From NCBI GenBank assembly GCA_028716705.1, contig JAQUPI010000016.1, forward strand, positions 1 through 33,483: 33,483 nt of DNA, read 5' to 3'. Positions 1 to 8,463 of this stretch are shown piece by piece. The number at the start of each line of letters is the position of its first letter. The stretch's first letter is position 1. Under the pieces are notes generated by a model. It worked only from the letters and a program-made list of their open reading frames with translations. It was not told where the DNA came from and searched no databases. The position numbers were made by a program, and so were the translations under genes. Source of the stretch: Candidatus Omnitrophota bacterium. GTDB taxonomy: Bacteria; Omnitrophota; Gorgyraeia; Gygaellales; Profunditerraquicolaceae.

Positions 1-12
1 CCCTATCACTCT

Positions 13-88
13 TGGTGGAGCTGGAGGGAGTTGAACCCTCGACCCCTTGCATGCCATGCAAGTGCTCTCCCAGCTGAGCTACAGCCCC
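13..88 (-). tRNA. tRNA-Ala (anticodon GGC)
   Basis: Read on the minus strand, a complete 76-nt cloverleaf is visible with an encoded CCA end. The acceptor stem GGGGCTG pairs with CAGCTCC with one G-T wobble. The anticodon stem CTTGC/GCAAG encloses the loop ATGGCAT, giving anticodon GGC (alanine). The T arm contains the expected GGTTCAACTCC-type loop. It is transcribed away from tRNA-Leu, from a promoter at 115-143. Confidence 0.96.
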
Positions 89-102
89 AAAATAATTAAC
101 AG

Positions 103-131
103 TTGATTTTTAGTATTTTAGAATATAAAAT
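103..131 (+). promoter_or_regulatory. Promoter of tRNA-Leu
   Basis: On the plus strand, TTGATT (103-108), a 17-bp spacer and TAAAAT (126-131) form a sigma-70-type promoter starting about 16 bp before tRNA-Leu. An alternative -10, TATAAA at 124-129, would give a 15-bp spacer. It shares nearly all its DNA with the oppositely directed tRNA-Ala promoter, so the two cannot be occupied by polymerase together. Confidence 0.55.
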
Positions 132-143
132 AACTGGCGTCAA
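115..143 (-). promoter_or_regulatory. Promoter of tRNA-Ala
   Basis: On the minus strand, TTGACG (143-138) is followed by a 17-bp spacer and TAAAAT (120-115), a good sigma-70-type promoter. The predicted start is about 20 bp before the tRNA-Ala 5' end. It overlaps the promoter of the divergent tRNA-Leu. The call rests on motif match and position. Confidence 0.65.
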
Positions 144-153
144 CTACAATATT

Positions 154-239
154 GCCGAGGTGGTGGAATGGCATACACGCCAGTCTCAAAAACTGGTGGG
201 GGCAACTCCGTGAGGGTCCGACTCCCTCCCTCGGCACCA
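154..239 (+). tRNA. tRNA-Leu (anticodon CAA)
   Basis: An 86-nt class II tRNA with a long variable arm and encoded CCA (237-239). The acceptor stem GCCGAGG pairs perfectly with CCTCGGC. The anticodon stem CCAGT/ACTGG encloses CTCAAAA, so the anticodon is CAA (leucine). It ends 4 bp before the stop codon of the convergent antiporter gene. I see no intrinsic terminator, so its transcript may run antisense into that gene. Confidence 0.96.
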
Positions 240-243
240 AATC

Positions 244-1422
244 TCACTTGACTTGTATCTCTCCGGCCTTCTGCAAGGCGTACTTCGTGCATAATGGCCC
301 GATCAACTCATAAACAACCGTAGTTGCGATAATAGTGGTAAAAATCATCTCTCCCGCCGCGGGAAAATCATTTTTTGCGATCAACGCAACGCCTAAAGCA
401 ACCCCCGCCTGAGGAATAAGACCCAACCCTATATATCTTCTTATGCTTTCCGAAGCGTTGGAAATCTTTGCGCCCAGTCTTGCGCCTGTCATTTTGCCTA
501 TTACCCTGAATACAAGATAGGCCAGGCCGATCAGGCCTAATTTCGGCAAAATACTGATCTCTAAGTTGGCGCCTGCCAAAACGAAGAAAAGCAGGAATAG
601 CGGAGAATCTATATTTTTCAAGGCATCGAAAAACTTAAACGAATATCTGTGGGCATTGATCAATATCGCTCCCAAAAACATAGACGCTAAAAGAACTGAT
701 AAGTGTAATCTTATAGCAAGGCCTATATTTAAGAAAATAAATCCCAATGTAAAGATCAATAATTCGGTTTGCGTACGGATAAAACGGTAAAAGAACGATA
801 ATAGTAATGCCAAAACCGCTCCCAATACAAAGGCACCGAATATATGCAGAAGCGAATTAAAAAACACTTTTATCAGAAAAGAGGCTGCCAACATATGCGT
901 GTATACCGCCTGGGAAATTGCCAGCGATATGGCAAATATAATTAGGCACCAGGCGTCGTCGATCGCGACCACTCCTAAGAGCGTATCGGTAAAATTCCCT
1001 TTTGCCCGATACTCCCTGATCACCATCACAGTTGCCGCGGGAGCGGTTGCCGAGGCGATCGCGCCGAAAATAAGAGATATATAAAATGGCTGCTTTAAGA
1101 TCAGCAAAAACGCCGCGGTAACCAGTACCCAGGCGCCGCAGGCCTCTAAAATAGAGATCCATATTATCGGCCTTCCGAGCCTGCGAAGGTGATGGAGGGA
1201 AAAATTCTGCCCTATACCAAAGGCGATTATGCCCAACACGATATTCGAGATCAACCCTGAAGAATTAAGGATCCCTGCAGGGACCAGTTTAAATAAAGAA
1301 GGGCCGATAAGGATGCCTAATAGTAGATAAGCGGTCACCGCTGGAAATTTTATCCTCTTTATCACCTTTGCGGAAAACAGGCCCGCGGTCAAAATAAGAC
1401 CAAGCCCAAGTATGGTATTCAT
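244..1422 (-). CDS. CPA2-family cation:proton antiporter
   Basis: A 392-residue, very hydrophobic protein with about 12 predicted membrane segments. Its N-terminus, with the LLLGILIGP motif near residues 33-41, is typical of monovalent cation:proton antiporters of the KefB/NapA (CPA2) type. It would exchange Na+ or K+ for protons at the inner membrane. It ends after the membrane domain and has no C-terminal RCK/TrkA nucleotide-binding domain, unlike many Kef proteins. Its ATG overlaps the stop of the upstream CBS-domain gene by 4 bp (ATGA), so the two are probably translationally coupled and the CBS protein may be its separate regulatory subunit. Ion specificity cannot be read from the sequence. 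Confidence 0.88.
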   Translation of the reverse strand: MNTILGLGLILTAGLFSAKVIKRIKFPAVTAYLLLGILIGPSLFKLVPAGILNSSGLISNIVLGIIAFGIGQNFSLHHLRRLGRPIIWISILEACGAWVLVTAAFLLILKQPFYISLIFGAIASATAPAATVMVIREYRAKGNFTDTLLGVVAIDDAWCLIIFAISLAISQAVYTHMLAASFLIKVFFNSLLHIFGAFVLGAVLALLLSFFYRFIRTQTELLIFTLGFIFLNIGLAIRLHLSVLLASMFLGAILINAHRYSFKFFDALKNIDSPLFLLFFVLAGANLEISILPKLGLIGLAYLVFRVIGKMTGARLGAKISNASESIRRYIGLGLIPQAGVALGVALIAKNDFPAAGEMIFTTIIATTVVYELIGPLCTKYALQKAGEIQVK

Positions 1423-1889
1423 TTAATTATGCCCTTTTGCCTAAATACCGCCTGAATAACATCGAATATCCCAACCATGCCGGTTAACTTGCCTGTTTTA
1501 TCCACTACGGGAAATTCTTCCTTTAGATGCAATCGCATAAGTTTATAAACTTCTTCTATTGAGGCATCTTCCGAAATAGAGAGAAATTCTTTTTCCATAA
1601 CGTCTTCGACGACAACCAAATAACCAATGTCCTCGGTGATGTCTATCTTAAAAATATCCGCTTCCTCTTCATCCAAAAAGGGCACTAATTTTAATACGTC
1701 GGGATGATAAGAACTGAAGATGTCTATCAGATTGCGGAAGGAAACAATGCCGACGAGGTGCTTATCGTTTTCAACAACGGGGACCAGGGGAAATATATGG
1801 AACTTTCTGAATATCTTCAGGAGCTCCTTAAGCGTTGTCGAGCGTTGAACAACAATTACCTCTCTGGACATTATTTCTTTTACCTGCAT
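1419..1889 (-). CDS. CBS-domain pair protein
   Basis: A 156-residue soluble protein made of two CBS motifs. The first (about residues 1-65) opens with VKEIMSREVIVV and continues to VGIVSFRNLID. The second (about 90-150) opens with VEDVMEKEFLSIS and ends in TGMVGIFDVIQA. Such pairs bind adenine nucleotides and gate partner enzymes or transporters. A purine-rich GGAAAGGA lies shortly before the ATG. Its stop overlaps the start of the antiporter gene, and the likeliest partner is that antiporter. The partner role is inference from context. Confidence 0.88.
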   Translation of the reverse strand: MQVKEIMSREVIVVQRSTTLKELLKIFRKFHIFPLVPVVENDKHLVGIVSFRNLIDIFSSYHPDVLKLVPFLDEEEADIFKIDITEDIGYLVVVEDVMEKEFLSISEDASIEEVYKLMRLHLKEEFPVVDKTGKLTGMVGIFDVIQAVFRQKGIIK

Positions 1890-1923
1890 TTACGCGTCCT
1901 TTCCGTTTCGTAATCTATGGAAT

Positions 1924-2574
1924 TTATCCTGATATTTTCCTGCGGAGCGAATTCTGGATCAAATAAGGCGAAATCGCGCGGTGGATACGCTGCGAGATCA
2001 AGCTATAGCCGTCCGCGTTAGGATGGATAAAATCGCTTTTCAAGCGCGGGTTAGTGATTATGCCGCTTAAAGCGCGGGGTATGAATATGGCCCCTTTTTC
2101 GCGCGCGAGGCTATAGAAAAGCGAATAGTATTGCCGCATGACCATTGCCGTACTGATATCGACTATGGCCGCCATGGCGCCTTGCGCCTGGACCTTCTCA
2201 ATTATTTTCCTCATATTGTCCAACGTGACATCATCGGGTATCTTTCTTAAGAAGTCATTGCCCCCGAATTCAATGATCACAAGAAGCGGCTCTCTATCCA
2301 GCACGTCGGTTTCCAGGCGCCTCAGGGCCTCGCTTGATGTATCTCCGTCTATGCCGGCGTTGATCACCGGCAGCGTGAGCATCTTGGATAAAGCGGAGGG
2401 GTAATCTCCGCCCGGCTCCGCGCCATATCCAAAAGTAATGCTGTCTCCGAAACAGATGATATTCTTACCCTTTGAATCCAGGTTAGCAATCTCCCTCTTA
2501 GCGCAGCCTCCGGAAAAAAGCGCGAGGAGGAATGCCATGATCAAAATGGCCCTTGATTTATAGTTTCTTCTCAT
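1924..2574 (-). CDS. SGNH/GDSL-type esterase lipoprotein
   Basis: A 216-residue protein with a lipoprotein signal: basic start, hydrophobic stretch and lipobox ending at Cys24 (FSGGC). The mature part carries the SGNH hydrolase blocks: GDSITFG with nucleophile Ser45, GGND with Asn106, and DFIHPN with the Asp181/His184 pair. This matches TesA-like arylesterases and lysophospholipases, anchored to a membrane facing the periplasm. The substrate is unknown; it could release or trim an acyl product of the neighbouring biosynthetic genes, or be ordinary envelope maintenance. The start lies 17 bp inside the end of rlmN, consistent with co-transcription. Confidence 0.9.
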   Translation of the reverse strand: MRRNYKSRAILIMAFLLALFSGGCAKREIANLDSKGKNIICFGDSITFGYGAEPGGDYPSALSKMLTLPVINAGIDGDTSSEALRRLETDVLDREPLLVIIEFGGNDFLRKIPDDVTLDNMRKIIEKVQAQGAMAAIVDISTAMVMRQYYSLFYSLAREKGAIFIPRALSGIITNPRLKSDFIHPNADGYSLISQRIHRAISPYLIQNSLRRKISG

Positions 2575-3589
2575 ATCTCATTCTTAACTGCCCGCAGGCG
2601 GCTTCTATATCCGCTCCCCGCGGCCGCCTTAAGGTAACGTTTATTCCGGATCTCGAAAGATGATCTTTGAACGACAAGATTTCTTTTTTTTCGGGTGGGT
2701 AGACTTCCAATTCTTCGATGACATTGCAAGGTATTATGTTCACCTTGCAGTTCATTCCAGTTAATATTTTACTCAATTTTTGCGCGTTTTTCAACCCTGA
2801 ATTCATATCTTTGATCAGAATATATTCAAAGGTTACCTGACGGTTGGTTTTTCCGATATATTCGCGGCAGGCGGCTATTAAGTCTTTTAAAGGATAGATC
2901 TTATTTACAGGCATAATGGTCGAACGGGTTTTTTCGTCCGCCGCGTGCAACGATACGGAAAGCTCTATCTGCAGGCCCTCTCGAGCTAATTTCTTTATCC
3001 CGGGGATGACCCCGGAAGTAGAAATTGTGATCTTTCTCGCCCCTATGTTGAAAGTATCCGGAGAATTTACAAAGCGTATGGCCTTGAGCACATTATCGTA
3101 ATTATCCAAAGGCTCACCGGTCCCCATAAATACCAGGTGGCTGAGCTTTTTGCCCGAAGAATTGTTCCTTAAATACAATATCTCCTCTATTATCTCCCGG
3201 GCGGTAAGATTTCTTCTGAATCCGGATACCCCGCTGGCGCAAAATCGGCAGCAAAACTTGCATCCTGCCTGCGTCGAAACGCAGCCAGTGATCCTCCCTT
3301 TTGCCGGTATGATCACGGCTTCGATGTAATTTTTGTCTTCCAGCCCGAAAAGAAACTTTTCCGTCCCGTCTGAGGATTTAAGCCTTTTCACTAGCTTCGA
3401 GCTTAAAACGCGGAAATTCTCCTTTAAGCGCTGGCGCAATCCTGAAGGCAAATTGCTCATAGCCTCAAAATCCACCGCCCCTTTTTTATATATCCATAAA
3501 AAGACTTGCGCCGCCCTGAAAGCGGGCTCTCTCCATCCGCTTAATACGCGTTCTAATTCCCGCGGATCCAGATCTTTTATGTCTTTCAT
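2558..3589 (-). CDS. rlmN: 23S rRNA/tRNA adenine C2-methyltransferase RlmN
   Basis: A radical SAM enzyme that methylates C2 of A2503 in 23S rRNA (and A37 of some tRNAs). Numbering here is from an in-frame TTG at 3598, which gives 346 residues. The 4Fe-4S motif CxxxCxxC is at Cys113, Cys117 and Cys120. The two methyl-shuttling cysteines of the family are present as Cys106, seven residues before the cluster motif, and Cys335 near the C-terminus. I chose the ATG at 3589. The TTG at 3598 has an AAGG only 4 bp upstream and is a real alternative. Family length is normal. It sits between biosynthetic genes rather than with ribosome genes, probably as an operon passenger, and like other radical SAM enzymes it releases by-products such as S-adenosylhomocysteine and 5'-deoxyadenosine. 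Confidence 0.95.
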   Translation of the reverse strand: MKDIKDLDPRELERVLSGWREPAFRAAQVFLWIYKKGAVDFEAMSNLPSGLRQRLKENFRVLSSKLVKRLKSSDGTEKFLFGLEDKNYIEAVIIPAKGRITGCVSTQAGCKFCCRFCASGVSGFRRNLTAREIIEEILYLRNNSSGKKLSHLVFMGTGEPLDNYDNVLKAIRFVNSPDTFNIGARKITISTSGVIPGIKKLAREGLQIELSVSLHAADEKTRSTIMPVNKIYPLKDLIAACREYIGKTNRQVTFEYILIKDMNSGLKNAQKLSKILTGMNCKVNIIPCNVIEELEVYPPEKKEILSFKDHLSRSGINVTLRRPRGADIEAACGQLRMRYEKKL

Positions 3590-3604
3590 AAAAACCAAAG
3601 CGCC

Positions 3605-5107
3605 TTATAGACCCTTCCTTAATCTTTCTTTGTCGACCTTTCCCGTCCTGTTTTTGGGAAGCTCCTTCACAAAATGGAATGAATGCGGTATCTTAAAATG
3701 CGCCAAATGCTGACGGCAGAAATAACGCAGCTCTTCCGCCTCTTCTTTGGCGCCTTCCTTCAAAACTATGAACGCCCTGGGCACTTCTCCGCGTAATTTA
3801 TCTTCTACTCCTATGACCGCGACCTCCGCTACGCCGGGATGCCTGTGTATAGCCGATTCGATCTCCGGTTCAAAAGCGATCTCTCCGGCGACCTTGATCA
3901 TCTCTTTCTTTCTCCCGGCAATATGTAAGTAGCCTTCGCTGTCAAACCTGCCTAAATCTCCGGTATGAAACCACCCGCCCCTCAAAGCTTCCTGTGTGGT
4001 TTCCGGATCTTTATAATACCCGTCGGTCACTACCCACCCGCGGACCACTATCTCGCCTACCTGGCCGTCCATTGTTTCTCTATCGTCGGTGTCAAAAGTC
4101 TTTACCTCTATCCAGGGGGGCGGTTTCCCCACGCTCTCTATTTTTCTTGAGCCAAGTGGAATAACCGTGGTGGGGGCATTGGTCTCGGTCAAGCCCCAAC
4201 CGTTAAGGACCTCTGCCTTAGGGCAATATTGATAAAACCTGCGCAGGGCATCCGCGGAACTGGGCGCCCCGAAGATAACCATCCAGCGCACGCTGGATAA
4301 GTCGTGACTTTCGAATTCCTTCAATTGTAGAAGCGCGTAATACATTGAGGGCACGATCCAAAAGCAAGTTACCCGGTAACGCTGGATATTCTTTAAGTAT
4401 TCCAGGGGCATAAAACGCTCCATTAAGACCAGAGTAAGCCCGAAACTGATACAGTTCTGCAGGTAGATCAACCCGCCTGAATGGGAAAAAGGCAGCGCGC
4501 ATAAAAGGATATCCTGAGGTTTGAAATCCACAAAATGCGTCATCGACTTTGGAGCCGCTCCCAGCTGCAGGTAATTTATTAAAACGCCCTTTGGTTTTCC
4601 GGTAGTCCCGGAAGTATAAAATATGATCGCGTAATCTGTATTTTTAGTTTCGTTTGCCGGAAATTCATCGTTGTTCTTGGCGACAAGGCTTTCAAAAGAG
4701 AAAAATTCTGGGTTAGTTTCGCGGCAAAGGACTATTTTTTTTAAGGAAGGTACGTGCTTCTTTATATCAGGAAGAGATATGGCCGCTTTGTGCTTGGCTA
4801 TAAGCACCTTGGCTTCGCAATGTGAAATACAGGAGATTAATTCATCCTGCGTAAGCATAAAATCCAGGGGTACGCAGGTTGCGCCGCAGCACCAGACCGC
4901 CAGGTAGCTGTAAATATATTCCGGCCAGCTGGGAAGATAAATGGCGACCTTATCGCCTTTTTTTACGCCGAGCTTTTTCAGGCCATTGGCAAGGCAAAAA
5001 GAATATTCCCTCAATTGCTTGAAGGTGACATTCTGCTCCCCGGCTATTACGGCAGCCTTATCCGGGAATTCTTTAGCCCTTGCCTCTAATATCTCGGCAA
5101 TATGCAT
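3605..5107 (-). CDS. AMP-forming acyl-CoA synthetase (ANL superfamily)
   Basis: A 500-residue adenylate-forming enzyme that would activate a carboxylic acid with ATP to an acyl-AMP and then an acyl-CoA. The phosphate-binding motif TSGTTGKPKG begins at Thr165. The adenylate motif GWGLTETN and the hinge motif TGDLGRFDSEGYLHIAGRKK follow, and the catalytic lysine is in NRTGK (Lys490). Length is typical of the family. It lies 1 bp after the aldehyde dehydrogenase stop, suggesting the pair converts an aldehyde to an acid and then to a CoA ester. It resembles fatty-acid or aryl-acid ligases; the acid (acetate, fatty or aromatic) cannot be assigned. It could also load a starter unit for the polyketide-like genes. 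Confidence 0.9.
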   Translation of the reverse strand: MHIAEILEARAKEFPDKAAVIAGEQNVTFKQLREYSFCLANGLKKLGVKKGDKVAIYLPSWPEYIYSYLAVWCCGATCVPLDFMLTQDELISCISHCEAKVLIAKHKAAISLPDIKKHVPSLKKIVLCRETNPEFFSFESLVAKNNDEFPANETKNTDYAIIFYTSGTTGKPKGVLINYLQLGAAPKSMTHFVDFKPQDILLCALPFSHSGGLIYLQNCISFGLTLVLMERFMPLEYLKNIQRYRVTCFWIVPSMYYALLQLKEFESHDLSSVRWMVIFGAPSSADALRRFYQYCPKAEVLNGWGLTETNAPTTVIPLGSRKIESVGKPPPWIEVKTFDTDDRETMDGQVGEIVVRGWVVTDGYYKDPETTQEALRGGWFHTGDLGRFDSEGYLHIAGRKKEMIKVAGEIAFEPEIESAIHRHPGVAEVAVIGVEDKLRGEVPRAFIVLKEGAKEEAEELRYFCRQHLAHFKIPHSFHFVKELPKNRTGKVDKERLRKGL

Positions 5108-5108
5108 A

Positions 5109-6548
5109 TTAAAAACCGTACCAATAATTTACCAGGGGCTTGGCGCCTTCTGTCTTGTCTTCAATTACATTCTTTAGCCTGGTGTATTCCAAAAAACCCT
5201 CCCTGCCTAGTTCTTTACCGAATCCGCTCTGTTTAAATCCTCCATAAGGCGCCTCATTATAAAACATCCCGTAAGTATTGATCCAACTTATACCGGAGCA
5301 AATTTTCCCTGCCAGGTCCTGCGCCAAAGCGGCGTCTTTGGTCCAGATGGAAGATGCCAGGGCAAATTCGCTTTTATTGGCTAAGGTTACAGCTTCATCC
5401 AAAGTAGAAAATTTATTTATGCAGGCTACCGGCCCAAAGACTTCCTCTCGAAAGATGCTCATTTCCGGAGGGACGTCCGAAAATACAGCCGGTTCGAAGA
5501 AAAACCCCTTCTTTAGTTTCTCATCCGCCGGAATTTTTCCTCCACAGAGCAATTTCGCTCCTTCTACCTTGGCCTTGTCGACATAAGACATGACTTTGCT
5601 ACGCTGCTCTTCTGAAATCAAGGGCCCCATCTGGGTTTCATAATCCAAACTGTCCCCCAATTTGATGCGTTTAGTTCTTGCGGTAAAGTCGCTGACGAAT
5701 TCCTCGTAAATATCGTCTTCCACAAGAATGCGGGACATGGCCGTGCACATCTGCCCCTGGTTCAGGAATATGGAGCAGAGCGATCCGTTTACCGCTAATT
5801 CCAGGTCAGCGTCCTTGAGTATGATGCTCGCGGATTTACCGCCTAATTCCATAATTAATTTCTTTACGTTCTCCGAGGCGTATCCGATGATCTTTTTCCC
5901 GACGATGTTACTTCCGGTAAAAGAGATCATATCCACACGCTTTTCGGCGCACAATACTTTGCCCAGCTTATCACCGTTCCCGTTGATAATATTGACTACG
6001 CCCTTAGGTAATCCGGCTTCATCGGATATCTTCGCAAGCTCTAAAGCCGAAAGCGGGGTCAGGCTGGAAGGTTTTAAAATTACAGTATTTCCCGCGGCCA
6101 AAGCCGCTGCCATCTTCCAGGAGGCGATCAATAAAGGATAATTCCAGGGCACGATCAAGACTACCACGCCTTGAGGCTCGCGTAAGATCTTCGAACGCGC
6201 ATTTTCCAACTCCAGGGACTGAGATTTCAGATATTCTTCTAAATTATCGGCGAAGTGGGCGAATGTTTTTGCCGCAGAGGGCATATCCATGAAAGTGGTT
6301 TCTTTTATCGGCTTTCCGGTATTCAAGGATTCCAGTTTGGCCAAATCCTGGGCTTTGTCCAGGATACCGCGGGATATTTTTAAAAGGAATTCCTTGCGCT
6401 CCTTTAGAGAGATCCGCGGCCAGGGCCCATTATCAAAGGCATCGCGCGCGGAACCGATCGCCGAAAGAACGTCCTGTTCGGAGGCTGTGGGGACAGAAGA
6501 TATAATTTCCCCCGTAGAAGGATTGATTATATCCTGTTTGTTTGCCAT
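5109..6548 (-). CDS. NAD(P)-dependent aldehyde dehydrogenase
   Basis: A 479-residue soluble aldehyde dehydrogenase that would oxidise an aldehyde to its acid. Signature residues are in place: Asn136 in PWNYP, general base Glu234 in ELGGKS, and nucleophile Cys268 in NQGQMCTA. The EEVFGPV segment of the C-terminal part is also present. The fold belongs to the acid-forming type, not the CoA-acylating type. The gene overlaps the class II aldolase gene by 1 bp at its start. Its likely substrate is therefore the aldehyde made by that aldolase, such as acetaldehyde; this is inference from order. The next gene encodes an acyl-CoA ligase that could use the acid. Confidence 0.92.
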   Translation of the reverse strand: MANKQDIINPSTGEIISSVPTASEQDVLSAIGSARDAFDNGPWPRISLKERKEFLLKISRGILDKAQDLAKLESLNTGKPIKETTFMDMPSAAKTFAHFADNLEEYLKSQSLELENARSKILREPQGVVVLIVPWNYPLLIASWKMAAALAAGNTVILKPSSLTPLSALELAKISDEAGLPKGVVNIINGNGDKLGKVLCAEKRVDMISFTGSNIVGKKIIGYASENVKKLIMELGGKSASIILKDADLELAVNGSLCSIFLNQGQMCTAMSRILVEDDIYEEFVSDFTARTKRIKLGDSLDYETQMGPLISEEQRSKVMSYVDKAKVEGAKLLCGGKIPADEKLKKGFFFEPAVFSDVPPEMSIFREEVFGPVACINKFSTLDEAVTLANKSEFALASSIWTKDAALAQDLAGKICSGISWINTYGMFYNEAPYGGFKQSGFGKELGREGFLEYTRLKNVIEDKTEGAKPLVNYWYGF

Positions 6549-7546
6549 TATTTTATCCTGACCTGCCTGAATAATTCAAATAGACGGCTAAAAGGGACAT
6601 ACCAGCGCGACAACTTACCCAACTCTCCCTTTAATTTCATCTTTCCTTGGGTCACGGCTACAAAGGGATCGAGTTTACCCAAAAATATCGTTTCCCATAC
6701 TCCTGCGGCGGCGGAAATGACAAAAGGCGCATTATCATCATATTCCAGCTTATTGATCTTTCCCTTTTCGAAGACAAATTTATAAGCGCCCTCTCCTCCG
6801 TCGAGCATGATGGCTAATTGTAAAGTCAAATTCAATTCCTGGCCTTTCGCGGCGATAAATTCATCCTTATTTACCAGATCCACGATCGCCTGGATATGCT
6901 CTTTGGAGAACATATCATAGGACCTTTCGCTGGAAAGCGTGCTTTTTATCTCTTTATCTAAATCGTCAAGGATATCTTTTTTGAAGATCCGGGCCACGGC
7001 GCAGGTGCGCACCGCCTCTTCCAGGGTTTCGATCAAATACAGCGCTTCCTTAAAATTGTCCGCCGCGGCAACCACACCGTGGTTTTTCAAGACCGCCAGA
7101 TTGCTTGTTTTCATCGCTTCGATAACTAATTCGGGCTTTGTAACCGCGGGTGTATCCTGAACAACAACAGGAACATTGCCTAAATAAAGTTTAGTTTCAA
7201 AAGTAAGGGCCTTTATATCATCGTAAACCGCGAAATAAGCGTTTATCAGGACGGGATGGCAATGGATAACCGCCTTATGCTGAAAATTCTTATAGATCGA
7301 GCTGTGTAACGGGAATTCACTGGTTACACCCCTGCCTTTTAGGTCCGTATCGTAAAGATCGGCCTTCACTATATCTTTTGCTTTTAAAGCGCCTAAGGCC
7401 GAACCGGTAGCCGTAACCAGGATCTCGTCACCTTCTATTCTAGCGCTTAAATTACCGGAGCGTCCGGCTACCAGACGCAGCTCATCCAGCCTTCTGCCGG
7501 TTTCAATTATCTCTTTCTTTAACGCGTTTTCTTCACTAAATATCAT
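6548..7546 (-). CDS. Class II aldolase fused to an SCP2-like domain
   Basis: A 332-residue two-domain protein. Residues 1 to about 205 are a class II (FucA/adducin-type) sugar-phosphate aldolase: SGNLSAR near residue 30, TATGS near 46-50, Glu77, and zinc ligands His95, His97 and His156. Residues from about 223 to the end resemble SCP2 sterol-carrier domains, a hydrophobic pocket fold: a leucine-rich stretch, then GEGAYKFVF and VTQGKMKLKGEL near the C-terminus. FucA-type aldolases are usually about 210-220 residues, so the SCP2 part is an addition. With the isomerase and phosphorylase upstream, the expected reaction is cleavage of 5-deoxyribulose-1-phosphate or its methylthio analogue to DHAP and an aldehyde. 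Start overlaps the isomerase stop (ATGA). Confidence 0.88.
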   Translation of the reverse strand: MIFSEENALKKEIIETGRRLDELRLVAGRSGNLSARIEGDEILVTATGSALGALKAKDIVKADLYDTDLKGRGVTSEFPLHSSIYKNFQHKAVIHCHPVLINAYFAVYDDIKALTFETKLYLGNVPVVVQDTPAVTKPELVIEAMKTSNLAVLKNHGVVAAADNFKEALYLIETLEEAVRTCAVARIFKKDILDDLDKEIKSTLSSERSYDMFSKEHIQAIVDLVNKDEFIAAKGQELNLTLQLAIMLDGGEGAYKFVFEKGKINKLEYDDNAPFVISAAAGVWETIFLGKLDPFVAVTQGKMKLKGELGKLSRWYVPFSRLFELFRQVRIK

Positions 7547-8463
7547 CTGTGTATATTAAGGTAAATGTGCCGGGTTATATATTCGTTCGGCGTAATATCA
7601 AAGGCGGGATAATATCCTTTTACCCCTTTGGGCGCGATGCGCTTTCCTTCGATCTCCAATAATTCTTTCTCGGGACGGATCTCGATCTTGATATCTTTGC
7701 CGCTTGCTACCGTTGATGCCGGAGGGCATAAGACATAAAAAGGTATGTTGAAATATTTGCCTAAAATAGCGAGCTGATAAGTACCGACCTTGTTGGCGAT
7801 ATCCCCGTTTTTCGCCAAATGATCCGCCCCGACGATTATCTTATTGATTTTACCTTTTGATAAAACAGCTGCCGCGGCGCTATCGCAAATAACGGTGACA
7901 TCAAAACCCTGCCGGTTCAATTCCCAGGCGGTTAACCGTGCTCCCTGCAGATAAGGCCTGGTCTCCGTAACATAGAAACTGATATTTTTTCCTTCTCTCC
8001 GGCAAAACTCCGCGATCAAAGGAAGAAGCCCGCTGACATTGCAGTGGGTGAGGATAATGTCTTCATCCTTCAATAATTTAGCGGCTTGTCCGGCCTGCTC
8101 TACGCGTTTATTTTTAAGCATTTCCAGGAAACCGGTTATATTTCTCTCGATGGACGCGTTATTTGCCGACCAGGCCAAAACCATATCCGTCAGCATTTTA
8201 AAAAATAGTGTCGGGCGCGTGGCATTAATCGCCTCCGCGACCTTTCTTAGATCGGTCTTGCGCCTGCTTTCAAGAAGGAAAGTATACATCACCAGAAGCA
8301 CCTGGCCAACTGCCCTGGTCTTCATCTCTTTTATCGCTCGGCAGGCCTGGCGGTAATTTCCCGCCTTTATGCGGGATAATCTTCCCGGTAAAGCGGTCTC
8401 GTCGAGAATATAAATTAATTTTCCCTTTAATTCTACCGGCCAAAATAAAGGCGAAAGGATCAT
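7543..8463 (-). CDS. mtnA: MtnA-like 5-(methylthio)ribose-1-phosphate isomerase
   Basis: A 306-residue member of the eIF2B/MtnA family, which converts an aldose-1-phosphate to a ketose-1-phosphate. The catalytic cysteine is Cys141 in THCNVSG, and the catalytic aspartate is Asp214 in VGADHLAKNGD, followed by ANKVGTY. The C-terminus has the PAFDITPNEYIT motif. It is shorter than typical MtnA (about 340-360 residues), and its N-terminal region lacks the usual RGAPAIG loop, so substrate preference may differ: 5-deoxyribose-1-phosphate or ribose-1-phosphate are possible. It sits between a nucleoside phosphorylase and a class II aldolase with 4-bp overlaps on both sides, the order expected for adenosyl by-product salvage. 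Confidence 0.85.
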   Translation of the reverse strand: MILSPLFWPVELKGKLIYILDETALPGRLSRIKAGNYRQACRAIKEMKTRAVGQVLLVMYTFLLESRRKTDLRKVAEAINATRPTLFFKMLTDMVLAWSANNASIERNITGFLEMLKNKRVEQAGQAAKLLKDEDIILTHCNVSGLLPLIAEFCRREGKNISFYVTETRPYLQGARLTAWELNRQGFDVTVICDSAAAAVLSKGKINKIIVGADHLAKNGDIANKVGTYQLAILGKYFNIPFYVLCPPASTVASGKDIKIEIRPEKELLEIEGKRIAPKGVKGYYPAFDITPNEYITRHIYLNIHR

